IMG/VR virus record: IMGVR_UViG_3300046171_000069
Span: 1-58,218 of that record
Origin: a virus
DNA length: 58,218 nucleotides
Strand: one strand, 5' to 3'
A model generated the notes under the pieces. It did not search any database. It saw nothing but the letters and a program-made list of their open reading frames with translations, and was not told the origin of the DNA. How positions within the stretch are numbered: the stretch's first letter is position 1; every line of letters starts with the position of its first letter. Position numbers and translations under genes: made by a program. Positions 35,881-42,634 of this stretch are shown here, piece by piece.

Positions 35881-35897
35881 GGTAGTGCGGCACTAAC
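35881..35897. repeat. Palindrome, flavour B (one base shorter)
   Basis: GGTAGTGCGGCACTAAC, an imperfect 17-base copy 15 bases 5' of the start of the VWA protein and directly before AAGGAGAACGAC. It overlaps the last codons of the MoxR gene. Confidence 0.75.
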
Positions 35898-36987
35898 TAC
35901 TTCTTGTCTGCGCGAACATGTAGTTGTTAGCCATCGCCCAGTCAGTGAACTTGCGGTTAGTCATCACGACCTTGCGGTGTGCGTAGCTGTCACGTGTCAC
36001 ACCACCAGCAAACATACCCTGCGCTTCCATGTCGAGACGTGGCAAGTACGTCATCCACGCGTCGATCCAGTCAGCCGACATCGTAGCTAATGACCTGTAA
36101 ACAACCATACACACAGCCGCCGCGCTGTCCGGTACGCGTGCGTTCAGCGGGTCATCCTTGATCGACTGGAGTGACGGTAGCTGATCGGCCAGCTTCACAA
36201 ACGCCATGAGGTCCATCGCACCACGGTCGCCGATTGTACCCATGAGTAAACTTGTCAGGGTCTGATCGTCATACAGGTGTCGTTGCTTGAGCCAGTCGGA
36301 CGCGGCTTCCAGCGAGCGCGGTGTCACAAACGCCGCACGTTGCGCCTTGGGATGGTAGATGTAGGGATTGTCATCTGGATCTTTGACATCCTCGAACCCG
36401 TGGAATAACTGCGGGTTGTCTTTACACCAGCCCAGTAGTGCGTGATCGACACCGGCATTGATCGCATAGTCCTCGATCCACTCGATGTTGCTCGGCTTGC
36501 GTAGCGTCACCACTGTTATGCGGTTGCGTGCGTGTGGTGGTAACAAGTCACCGACACCCTCGGCCCCAAGGTTAGTGGTAGCAAACACTATCGAGTCAGG
36601 GTGTAGCTCGTAGCCGCCGACCTTGCGCTCCAACATCACACGTAGTAACGCGTTCTTGACTGCGGGGTTGGCCTTACCGTACTCGTCGATCATGAGGATG
36701 ATCGGCTTGCCATGATGCAGACCCAGCTCCTCGTTCGTCGCAAATTTGACGAAATCGGCAGAGTCGAGCGTTGCCATCTTGGGGATCATGATGTCGCCTA
36801 GATCCTTGGTGGTACAGTCGAAGTAACACGGTACGTGGTCAGGTAGTGTGTCTGATAACGTGTTAAGTAGTGAGGACTTACCCGTCCCCATGTGACCCTG
36901 TACAAGGATCGTCCGTTGATTACCGCCGTGCTCGATAGCGTTGGCGACTTGGTTCAGGTTCAGTGCATACATTTGTTGTGCGTTCAT
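35893..36987 (-). CDS. MoxR-type AAA+ ATPase
   Basis: About 364 residues from MNAQQMYALNLNQV. Walker A is GHMGTGKSS, Walker B is IILMIDEYGKA, sensor 1 is VFATTN, and the arginine region is HARNR, all in AAA+ order. A C-terminal helical domain follows (GTIGDRGAMDLMAFVKLAD). MoxR ATPases act with VWA proteins to remodel or activate target complexes; the VWA/metallopeptidase gene follows directly. Phage copies are often labelled cobaltochelatase subunits by homology, but no cobalamin gene is here. The start was chosen from TGGAGAACAAC. Confidence 0.85.
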   Translation of the reverse strand: MNAQQMYALNLNQVANAIEHGGNQRTILVQGHMGTGKSSLLNTLSDTLPDHVPCYFDCTTKDLGDIMIPKMATLDSADFVKFATNEELGLHHGKPIILMIDEYGKANPAVKNALLRVMLERKVGGYELHPDSIVFATTNLGAEGVGDLLPPHARNRITVVTLRKPSNIEWIEDYAINAGVDHALLGWCKDNPQLFHGFEDVKDPDDNPYIYHPKAQRAAFVTPRSLEAASDWLKQRHLYDDQTLTSLLMGTIGDRGAMDLMAFVKLADQLPSLQSIKDDPLNARVPDSAAAVCMVVYRSLATMSADWIDAWMTYLPRLDMEAQGMFAGGVTRDSYAHRKVVMTNRKFTDWAMANNYMFAQTRSS

Positions 36988-37000
36988 GTTGTTCTCCAAT

Positions 37001-37017
37001 GTTAGTGTGGCACTAAC
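37001..37017. repeat. Palindrome, flavour B variant
   Basis: GTTAGTGTGGCACTAAC, 13 bases 5' of the MoxR start and just before TGGAGAACAAC. The outer arms change from GG to GT/AC while pairing is kept, which suggests selection on the paired structure. Confidence 0.75.
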
Positions 37018-37039
37018 TTTTTAGTAGTGTGTTTGTTGG

Positions 37040-37975
37040 TTAGATGTCGAGTGATGGTAAAGACTTGATGGCATTGTCCACGGCACGTTTGGTCTCGGCA
37101 CGTAGAAACGCGTCATCACGTAGTGCGTCCGGTGTGATACCACGCAAGGCATCCTCTAGCTGTAAGCGCATAGCCGACATCTGAGAGTCACCGGTCACGT
37201 TGCATACGTCGAGCAAGTCCACCATGTCGAGCACGTTGTCCACGAGCGAGTCACGGAATATCTTTTTCTTCTCGCTGTCGCCGTAGTCGAGACGTTCTGA
37301 CATCTTAGTGAGCGCGTCGTATACCCGATGCCACACATCGTCCATCGCACGGTTAATCATCTGAGAGTAAAAACCCTCGTAGTGAGACTTTAGTTGCTCA
37401 GTCGCTTCAGTGCCGATGTCAATACGAAAGTCGCCCGCGTCAGGTAGTGGGATGTAGTTGAGCCGGAACCCGAACTTAGACGCAATGGAATCGACAGAGG
37501 GGTAGTCGTCCGCACGGAACAACGCACCTAAACGTGCTTGTGCTTGACTGATCTCCCACTCGTACGAATCGAGAAACACCTTGGCTAGACGCTCGTACTC
37601 GTTTTGCATGTCGGTCATGGCTTGGTGGTACTTGGCATATTGCGCGGTAGGTAGTAGGCGCAGACCCGTGTCAGACCAAGGCATAGACATAGAGTAGTGC
37701 ATGTTGCGGATGTTACCTGTCAGCTTTTGGATAGCGGTTAGCTCCTCGCTGTTACCTAGTAGCTTCTTATGCACGTTGGCAATACCGGAGTCGGCACCGT
37801 TAGTGCGTGTCACATCAGTTGATGCACGTTTGTCGAGCTTGCGGCCTGTCCATGTGCTGATGGATAGCTCAACCAACATAGCAGAGGACGCGATGGATGG
37901 CGTACTGATAGCTGGTGCTACGTTGTCAGTTGGTAGTCCGTGGACTACCGAAGTGTTGCTATTGTCGTGTTGCAT
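37040..37975 (-). CDS. Helical protein upstream of MoxR (DUF3150-like)
   Basis: A protein of 311 residues, mostly helical (MTDMQNEYERLAKVFLDSYE, MINRAMDDVWHRVYDALTKM). I recall a DUF3150 family that sits beside MoxR/VWA pairs in phages and plasmids; the assignment is from architecture and place, not a search. The first 20 residues are odd: codons for SVVHGLPTDN are one copy of the 18-bp palindrome, so the true start may be later (MLVELSIST). The start at 37975 is supported by AAGGAGAACGAC. Confidence 0.65.
   Translation of the reverse strand: MQHDNSNTSVVHGLPTDNVAPAISTPSIASSAMLVELSISTWTGRKLDKRASTDVTRTNGADSGIANVHKKLLGNSEELTAIQKLTGNIRNMHYSMSMPWSDTGLRLLPTAQYAKYHQAMTDMQNEYERLAKVFLDSYEWEISQAQARLGALFRADDYPSVDSIASKFGFRLNYIPLPDAGDFRIDIGTEATEQLKSHYEGFYSQMINRAMDDVWHRVYDALTKMSERLDYGDSEKKKIFRDSLVDNVLDMVDLLDVCNVTGDSQMSAMRLQLEDALRGITPDALRDDAFLRAETKRAVDNAIKSLPSLDI
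37932..37949. repeat. 18-bp palindrome, flavour A, inside an open frame
   Basis: GGTAGTCCGTGGACTACC, lying within the first codons of the 37040-37975 gene as annotated and about 70 bases 3' (in transcript sense) of another copy at 38005. It could mark the true gene leader if translation starts downstream. Confidence 0.8.
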
Positions 37976-38004
37976 TGTCGTTCTCCTTGAACGTTGTTGT
38001 AGTT

Positions 38005-38022
38005 GGTAGTCCGTGGACTACC
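38005..38022. repeat. 18-bp palindrome, flavour A, leader copy
   Basis: GGTAGTCCGTGGACTACC, 29 bases 5' of the ATG at 37975. It lies between the gene start and the structured element at 38032-38100. Confidence 0.85.
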
Positions 38023-38031
38023 GTGGTTAGG

Positions 38032-38100
38032 ACTGGGGAGCCGTGACACGCCATATGTAAACGTGTACATACGCAGGAATTACGCGCACGACCCCCCAGT
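38032..38100. other. Nested inverted repeats (structured element) in the gene-free region
   Basis: Three arm pairs nest in order: ACTGGGG (38032-38038) with CCCCAGT (38094-38100); CGTG (38042-38045) with CACG (38087-38090); TATGTA (38054-38059) with TACATA (38066-38071) around AACGTG. The set could form a long hairpin in RNA or a cruciform in DNA. It lies in the 5' leader region of the 37975 gene. No protein frame covers it. Confidence 0.55.
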
Positions 38101-38162
38101 TGTATTATTATCTCACATATAACAAATCATGTCAAGTTTTACGTTATTGTGGGTAGAAGTGT

Positions 38163-38251
38163 AATGTTCTGTTGTATTGTGTATTGTTCTTATAATGTTC
38201 GTTTTTGAAATGGCGTAACTTTTTGATTTACAAGCAATGTTCGAATGTTCG
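38163..38251 (-). repeat. Octamer repeats AATGTTCG, inverted half of an iteron-like array
   Basis: Five copies of AATGTTC(G/T) or ATTGTTCT start at 38163, 38183, 38194, 38236 and 38244, all in the orientation opposite to those at 38307-38548. Two of them are directly adjacent (38236 and 38244). No gene is supported here. Confidence 0.75.
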
Positions 38252-38276
38252 CGTTTTTGAGGAGATAAGAGCTACC

Positions 38277-38303
38277 CTGAGAGGGGTCTCTCGATTCTCT
38301 CAG
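38277..38303. other. Central hairpin between inverted octamer arrays
   Basis: CTGAGAG (38277-38283) pairs with CTCTCAG (38297-38303), with an internal GAGAGGGGTCTCTC. It lies exactly between the left octamers (opposite strand) and right octamers (forward strand), which makes the whole region roughly symmetric. Candidate replication origin centre or regulatory hub. Confidence 0.6.
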
Positions 38304-38306
38304 AAA

Positions 38307-38548
38307 CGAACAATACAAACGGAAATACTTTTACAGAAGCGTGTAATTTTTTAGAAAACGAACATTATAAAGATTATTAAGATTAGATAAGATAGAACAC
38401 TTTTTGATAGGCAAGAATTGTCAACGCCTTGCATAGGATGGTACCAGATGTCACCAAAATATAATGTACGCACATGCTTTTTAAAAAGCGAACATTAGCC
38501 GAACATTACGAACATTAGCCGAACATTACAAAATCGTTTCCGAACATT
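38307..38548 (+). repeat. Octamer repeats CGAACATT, forward half of an iteron-like array
   Basis: Seven copies of CGAACA(T/A)T start at 38307, 38359, 38489, 38500, 38509, 38520 and 38541. Four are spaced 9-11 bases apart (about one helical turn) at 38489-38527, as for protein-binding iterons. Together with five inverted copies to the left they make 12 sites in about 390 bases. Confidence 0.8.
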
Positions 38549-38554
38549 GTGCTG

Positions 38555-38728
38555 AGGCTCGGCGCGACATGATTAACTGGTATCAACTTAGTAGTCCGTG
38601 GACTACCGTAGCCCGGGAGCAGGCCGCATTGCACACACGTGATAACACGTTAGGCTCGGCGCGGCACAAATAACTGGTATCGAAAGGCTCGGCGCGATGA
38701 GGCTCGGCGCGGCATATATAACTGGTCT
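38555..38728 (+). repeat. GC-rich direct repeats, three full units and one partial
   Basis: Units start AGGCTCGGCGCG at 38555, 38652, 38685 (partial) and 38700; three continue to AACTGGT(A/C)TC after a variable 8-9 base middle. A related segment with its second half inverted occurs near 32518-32545. No gene is supported in this stretch; the overlapping minus-strand frames are repeat-driven. Confidence 0.75.
38590..38607. repeat. 18-bp palindrome, flavour A, between GC repeats
   Basis: AGTAGTCCGTGGACTACC (one mismatch at the first base), between the first and second GC-rich repeat units and not directly before a gene. Confidence 0.75.
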
Positions 38729-38742
38729 CAAACGGCAGGCAC

Positions 38743-38765
38743 AAAAAAACCCCGCCGAAGCGGGG
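38743..38765 (-). terminator. Intrinsic terminator on the minus strand
   Basis: CCCCGC (38750-38755), CGAA loop bases, GCGGGG (38760-38765), with seven A to the left forming the U-run on the minus strand. It ends the first early transcript, directly after the small membrane protein gene. Confidence 0.85.
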
Positions 38766-38772
38766 TGAGTTG

Positions 38773-38940
38773 TTAGCGTACATCTATGTAGCGGGCTAGT
38801 GAATCGACGCCGGTGAGCAGTGCCACACTGAGCACTGCTGATACCAGAGCGGTAACCCACATAAAATTAAGCAGTGCCATCATGGTGGATAGAATGGACA
38901 CTGATGCGAAGATGATAAGAATGCACATCAATATAATCAT
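38773..38940 (-). CDS. Small two-helix membrane protein
   Basis: A protein of 55 residues from MIILMCILIIFASVS. Two hydrophobic helices (about 2-28 and 30-46, ending LLTGVDSLARYIDVR) suggest a hairpin membrane protein. The start is preceded by AAGGTAACACGTT. It sits alone between two terminators (38743 and 38954), as the second gene of the early transcript. A host-membrane or superinfection-type role is possible but unproven. Confidence 0.6.
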   Translation of the reverse strand: MIILMCILIIFASVSILSTMMALLNFMWVTALVSAVLSVALLTGVDSLARYIDVR

Positions 38941-38953
38941 AACGTGTTACCTT

Positions 38954-38979
38954 AAAAAGGAAGGGCCCCGAAGGGCCCG
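38954..38979 (-). terminator. Intrinsic terminator after the first early gene
   Basis: GGGCCC (38963-38968), CGAA, GGGCCC (38973-38978), with an A-rich run on the left (38954-38962) giving the U-run on the minus strand. It lies directly after the stop of the 38985-39635 gene. Confidence 0.8.
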
Positions 38980-38984
38980 ATGGG

Positions 38985-39635
38985 TTAGAGTGATTTGATC
39001 ACTGCGTTGATGGCTTTTTTGACTTTGGCCGCGTCGTAGTCGGGTGCCTCGTCTTTTTCGCATTGAGCCACTACTTTTGCGAGCGCTTCCAAGATTTTGG
39101 TCTTAGGTGACTTAGGTGTTTTAGCCTGTCCACCCGTACCGTCAACTACATCTTTAGAGTATGCCCAGCCTTCCTGAAACTCTCCCTCGACCTCTTTCCC
39201 TTCCACATCGTGAACGGGGATTTTCTTAGACCAAATCACTTGATCTAATTGCTTAGAGATTTTACCGAGTCGGGAGGCAGGTTGACGGTTCCAATAATCC
39301 CAGTTGCCAGTAGTGGGTTCGGTTTTTTTCTGGGTAGGTGTTTTAGTCACATACTGCATACCCTCTTTACCGAGCGCTAGAATTTCCTGCGCTCCCGCTG
39401 GTAAGCCTTTCGCAATGTGGTCTATTAACCATTTTCGCTCGGCCGGAGTGCATCCCTCTGGGTTATTTTCCGCGTGAAATGGTGAACAATGTTCAGCCTT
39501 TTCGAACCCAGCCTCCTTAAGTGCGCATAGCACTGAGAAGCGTAGATCCTCGGTGGTTAACTCAGCATTAATAGATGCTGTGATCATTTTTCCTAGGCCC
39601 GAGTCTAGGTTGCGGGTAAATGGTACATTTGTCAT
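38985..39635 (-). CDS. First early gene, hypothetical protein
   Basis: A protein of 216 residues, the gene nearest the divergent control region and so probably among the first transcribed. The N-terminal half contains LRFSVLCALKEAGFEKAEHC and GCTPAERKWLIDHIAKGLPA. The C-terminus is Lys-rich and helical (YDAAKVKKAINAVIKSL). No known domain is recognised. Its position between a palindrome and a terminator suggests an abundant, self-contained early transcript, perhaps a host-takeover protein. Confidence 0.65.
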   Translation of the reverse strand: MTNVPFTRNLDSGLGKMITASINAELTTEDLRFSVLCALKEAGFEKAEHCSPFHAENNPEGCTPAERKWLIDHIAKGLPAGAQEILALGKEGMQYVTKTPTQKKTEPTTGNWDYWNRQPASRLGKISKQLDQVIWSKKIPVHDVEGKEVEGEFQEGWAYSKDVVDGTGGQAKTPKSPKTKILEALAKVVAQCEKDEAPDYDAAKVKKAINAVIKSL

Positions 39636-39666
39636 ATCACTAATTCCTGTAAGTGATTTAAAAGAT

Positions 39667-39684
39667 GGTAGTCCGTGGACTACC
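39667..39684. repeat. 18-bp palindrome, flavour A, upstream of the first early gene
   Basis: GGTAGTCCGTGGACTACC, 32 bases 5' of the start at 39635. A half-copy of flavour B (GTTAGTGCC) follows at 39686. Confidence 0.8.
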
Positions 39685-40061
39685 GTTAGTGCCTAGTGGG
39701 TTGTTCCCCGAAGGCAGGGCCAGTATCGCTATTATGTGATAGCAAATCAAGGGATAACCTGACAGATGATGAAATAAAATGAGCATACGTGGCAAATCGT
39801 GATATCCGATAGGGTACCCCACCCCCATCACCCCGCTGTCAGTTTAGGATTCCGTATCATCTATATATTACTAATTTCCACAAATTTAGAGTTACTTTTT
39901 GAGTTCAGCCCTTCCCCAAAGCCGCTCACAGGGAACACCCCCCTTACTCTTTGAAATCGGCTTAGAAAAAATTTTTCGCGTAAATTTTTTGGGTTCTAGG
40001 TAGTAATTAAATAATAACTTGTTACATTGAGTGAAACGGGATAGTAGCTGGGGGGCTACCC
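39685..40061. promoter_or_regulatory. Divergent control region between early and late blocks
   Basis: About 375 bases with no supported gene. Early genes read left from it and late genes read right. It is AT-rich at 39840-40030. A weak sigma70-like pair, TTGGGT (39989) and TAATAA (40012) with 17 bases between, points to the late block. A GTAGC/GCTAC hairpin lies just before the first late gene. No clear leftward promoter seen. Confidence 0.4.
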
Positions 40062-40409
40062 GTGCCATATAAGAGCCAGAGTAAAAAGAAGGCTCGGCAT
40101 AAGCGATACCACAAAGCATGGTACGAACGTAACAAAGAAAAGCAGAAAGCTAGGAACGCTGAGAACCGCAAGAGGTATCGCGCTGAGTGGAATCAGTTTA
40201 AGAGCGAGCAGGAATGTTCTCGCTGTGGCTTTGCTCATCCTGCGGCAATCGACTTTCACCACAAAGAGCCTGCAACAGACGACCGTAAAATTAGTGTGCT
40301 GACCTCAAACGGACAATACGCGGCGGCTAGGAAAGAGGTGGAAGAGCGTTGCATACCTTTATGTGCCAACTGCCACCGTATTTTGCATTGGGATGAGATG
40401 CACGAGTAA
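40062..40409 (+). CDS. HNH endonuclease
   Basis: A protein of 115 residues. The N-terminal half is basic (QSKKKARHKRYHKAWYERNK). The HNH core has zinc pairs CSRCG and CANCH with the catalytic IDFHHKEP and a second His/Asn-like region (CHRILHWDE). It is the first rightward gene, before the terminase genes, a position in which HNH proteins often assist the terminase in DNA packaging; it could also be a free-standing homing enzyme. Confidence 0.85.
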   Translation: MPYKSQSKKKARHKRYHKAWYERNKEKQKARNAENRKRYRAEWNQFKSEQECSRCGFAHPAAIDFHHKEPATDDRKISVLTSNGQYAAARKEVEERCIPLCANCHRILHWDEMHE

Positions 40410-40482
40410 ATACCACACGTTGTACCTAAACATGATCTGATGTATAAACCGACACTAACGGTGTAAAACCTGCGGAAACAAG

Positions 40483-41077
40483 ATGGCTTTAGAGATCGAA
40501 CCTGAGATTGGTGTGCCGATTCCAGACAAAACGCCTACCTTAGACCTTACAACTCGCGTAGAAGCGGGCTGTAACACAGCCACTATGCTCAAAGAACACG
40601 GGCTAGACGTCGAACCTTCCGCTGAAGATAACGAGATTGCGGCAAAACTGACCTTGGCTTACGCAGACGACCCTGAGAAGACATCAAAGAAGGTGAGTAA
40701 CAAGCGTGCATCCACGCTACCCCCTGCCGCGTTGGTCGCTACACACGGAATATTGACCCAGTTCGGGCATTCCGTCGTCGAAAGTGCCACACAAGTGCGC
40801 CATTTGGTGACTAATAAGCTGATCGAAGAGACCGAGAACCCCGACCCACGCGTGCGGATACGTGCGTTGGAGCTGTTGGGCAAGATTTCGGACGTAGGGG
40901 TTGTTCACTGAGAAGGCCGAGGTCACCATAACGCACAAGACGACGGACGAATTGCGGGAAAGTTTGCGTGCGAAGCTGGCAAAACTCGTAGAACCTACCG
41001 AAGAACCCGAGGATGCGGTGATTATTGACGGTGAAACGGTCGATATTGACGAAGAACTAGGGCTAACGGATGGCTGA
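40483..41077 (+). CDS. Small terminase-like protein, one frameshift
   Basis: The open frame stops at 40911, but removing one G from a run of four near 40895 continues it (LFTEKAEVTITHKTTDELRE) to a stop at 41077, inside the terminase start. The repaired product is about 197 residues: acidic N-terminus, central helix-rich part, RIRALELLGKISDVG near residue 130 and an acidic C-terminus. Position and size fit a terminase small subunit, although no clear HTH is visible. Confidence 0.6.
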
Positions 41078-42623
41078 ACCGGCGGTGGACTTCTCAGATG
41101 GGGATATCCAGACGCTTTTGGACAATCTGGACGCGTTTTCGGCGGATGAGATCGCTGAAATCGAGAAAATCACGGGTGAATTGTCTAATCGTAAGCAGAA
41201 TGAGGCCGCATACCTCGATCTGATAGACTTTTGTAAGCTGATGATGCCGGAATTCATTGTGGGTAAGCATCATAGGATACTGGCAGACATGCTGATGGCG
41301 ATTGAGTCGGGTGATAAGGACCGTGTTTGCGTCAATATACCCCCTCGCCACGGCAAATCTCAGCTTGTTTCTATCTTCTATCCAGCGTGGTTTTTAGGTA
41401 GAAACCCAAACAAGAAGGTCATGATGGTGTCGCACACGACGGATCTCGCGGTCGATTTCGGGCGAAAAGTGCGTAACCTAATTGCTACAGACCAGTACAA
41501 ATCAATATTTCCTGCCACAACACTAGCGCAGGATAGCAAGTCAGCAGGTAGATGGAACACAAGCGTAGGAGGCGAATACTATGCGTGTGGTATTGGTAGC
41601 GCTCTTGCTGGTCGTGGTGCCGATTTACTTCTGGTTGATGACCCACACTCTGAGCAAGACGTCATCAATGGCAATTTCGAGGTATTCGACAAAGCCTACG
41701 AGTGGTTTACCTTCGGTGCACGAACCCGTCTGATGCCCGGTGGACGTGTGGCAATTATCCAGACACGGTGGCACATGGATGATTTGACCGGTCGTGTGAC
41801 GGCTGACATGGGGAAGAATGCCCGTGCCGATCAGTACGAGGTGGTTGAGTTCCCCGCGATCCTAGAAGTGCAGAACAAGAAGACAAAGAAGTACGTCGAG
41901 AAACCCCTGTGGCCTGAGTTCTTTGATCTTGAGGCACTCCTGCGTACCAAGGCATCTATGCCGACGTTCCAGTGGAACGCGCAGTATCAGCAACAACCCA
42001 CCGCAGAAGAGGCGTCAATCGTCAAACGTGAGTGGTGGGGGATATGGGATCAGGACAGCCCGCCTCAGTGTGAGTACATCATTATGTCTTTGGACGCGGC
42101 GGCTGAGACCCATAACCGTGCCGATTACACTGCACTGACGACTTGGGGGGTGTTCCTCAACGAGAATACAAACGCCTACAACGTGATACTTCTTAATAGT
42201 ATTAAGAAGCGCATGGAGTTTCCTGAGCTGAAGCAGATGGCGATGGAGGAGTATCAGGAGTGGGATCCCGACTCGTTTATTGTGGAGAAGAAGTCCGCTG
42301 GTACGGCGCTGTACCAAGAGATGAGACGAATGGGCCTGCCTGTGCAAGAATACACGCCACACCGAGGCTCCGGTGATAAGATGGCGCGATTGAACTCTGT
42401 TGCTGATATCGTGGCCTCAGAGCTAGTGTGGGTACCTCCGACGCGGTGGGCTGAAGAGGTTGTGGAAGAAATTGCTGGATTTCCGTTTATGAGCCATGAT
42501 GACCTCGTGGACTCAACGGTAATGGCCCTGATGCGGTTTAGGCAGGGAGGGTTTATCCGCTTGCCCACAGACGAACCAGACGAACCACAATACTTCAAGC
42601 GTCGAAGCGGCGGGTATTACTAA
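41070..42623 (+). CDS. terL: Terminase large subunit
   Basis: A protein of 517 residues that powers DNA packaging and cuts the concatemer. ATPase motifs: Walker A-like PPRHGKSQLV (about residue 92) and Walker B LLLVDDPHSEQD (about 187). The nuclease domain has IIMSLDAAAETH (about 340), VEKKSAGTALYQEM (about 410) and MSHDDLVDS (about 475), which carry the acidic catalytic residues of an RNase H-like fold. It overlaps the small subunit gene and precedes the portal gene. Confidence 0.93.
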   Translation: MAEPAVDFSDGDIQTLLDNLDAFSADEIAEIEKITGELSNRKQNEAAYLDLIDFCKLMMPEFIVGKHHRILADMLMAIESGDKDRVCVNIPPRHGKSQLVSIFYPAWFLGRNPNKKVMMVSHTTDLAVDFGRKVRNLIATDQYKSIFPATTLAQDSKSAGRWNTSVGGEYYACGIGSALAGRGADLLLVDDPHSEQDVINGNFEVFDKAYEWFTFGARTRLMPGGRVAIIQTRWHMDDLTGRVTADMGKNARADQYEVVEFPAILEVQNKKTKKYVEKPLWPEFFDLEALLRTKASMPTFQWNAQYQQQPTAEEASIVKREWWGIWDQDSPPQCEYIIMSLDAAAETHNRADYTALTTWGVFLNENTNAYNVILLNSIKKRMEFPELKQMAMEEYQEWDPDSFIVEKKSAGTALYQEMRRMGLPVQEYTPHRGSGDKMARLNSVADIVASELVWVPPTRWAEEVVEEIAGFPFMSHDDLVDSTVMALMRFRQGGFIRLPTDEPDEPQYFKRRSGGYY

Positions 42624-42634
42624 GAGGCTAGGAC

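Noticed and set aside
35893-36987. Annotation as cobaltochelatase CobS (with CobT as the VWA partner)
   Set aside because: Homology of MoxR/VWA to chelatase subunits is common; no cobalamin pathway gene or substrate context is here.
38583-38860. Two small minus-strand frames over the GC-rich repeats
   Set aside because: They come from the direct repeats, have no ribosome site, and overlap the terminator.
39685-40061. A gene (frame of about 75 codons on the minus strand) in the divergent region
   Set aside because: No ribosome site, low-complexity composition and overlap with the putative promoter area.
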